A DNA stretch of 12,612 nucleotides from JBOGZD01 sp050697155 (lineage in GTDB: Bacteria > Actinomycetota > Thermoleophilia > Solirubrobacterales > 70-9), in the NCBI GenBank assembly GCA_050697155.1, contig JBOGZD010000084.1, positions 1 to 12,612 of the forward strand, read 5' to 3'. The first letter of the stretch is position 1; every line of letters begins with the position of its first letter. A program made the position numbers and the translations under genes. Positions 12,591-12,612 of this stretch are shown here, one piece after another. The notes under the pieces are model-generated. The model made no database searches. It saw only the letters and a program-made list of their open reading frames with translations, and was not told the DNA's origin.

Positions 12591-12612
12591 CGGGTCCCGC
12601 GACCGGACCTAG

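Overview
The window is very GC-rich, with C or G at almost every third codon position, and its genes are packed tightly. It carries csrA, a Wzx-like flippase and several sulfotransferases. This fits a soil actinobacterium of the class Thermoleophilia (Solirubrobacterales-like), probably from a draft or metagenome assembly because of a run of ten N at 7216-7225. The taxonomic call is an inference from composition and gene style. No rRNA, tRNA, CRISPR array or insertion sequence was seen.

Positions 1-11233 (all +) look like one surface-glycan operon. In order it holds: a GT-C type membrane glycosyltransferase whose 5' end lies outside the window; a second, 799-residue GT-C-like membrane protein with a large exported C-terminal region; two adjacent paralogous sulfotransferases joined by ATGA stop/start overlaps; a GT-B (MurG/family 28-like) glycosyltransferase interrupted by the assembly gap; a third sulfotransferase of a different, heparan-sulfate-like subfamily; and a Wzx/MATE-like flippase with a long cytoplasmic tail. 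The simplest model is that a lipid-linked glycan is built by the cytoplasmic GT-B enzyme, sulfated from PAPS by the sulfotransferases, flipped outward, and extended or transferred by the GT-C enzymes. Sulfated glycans are little described in this part of the Actinobacteria, so this is the main biological interest.

The GT-B gene is split into two frames around the gap. A 25-base exact direct repeat (7191-7215 and 7345-7369) flanks the disturbed part. Joining the two copies removes 154 bases and restores one open frame of 540 residues. The second copy lies in an 18-bp perfect palindrome, so the region is either a mis-assembly or a real palindromic insertion with a failed join. Smaller inverted repeats, some with AT-ended codons, also sit in cytoplasmic loops of the two GT-C genes.

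Positions 11237-12612 form a regulatory-looking block. A minus-strand gene encodes a protein with an HTH-like start, an acidic stretch and an Arg/Gly-rich stretch, and it ends 3 bases from the flippase stop. A 203-base divergent region follows, then csrA, then a small basic membrane-anchored protein with its own promoter. The csrA leader has two hairpins that place GGA in the loop. The second covers the Shine-Dalgarno and touches the start codon, which is the expected form of a CsrA autoregulatory site.
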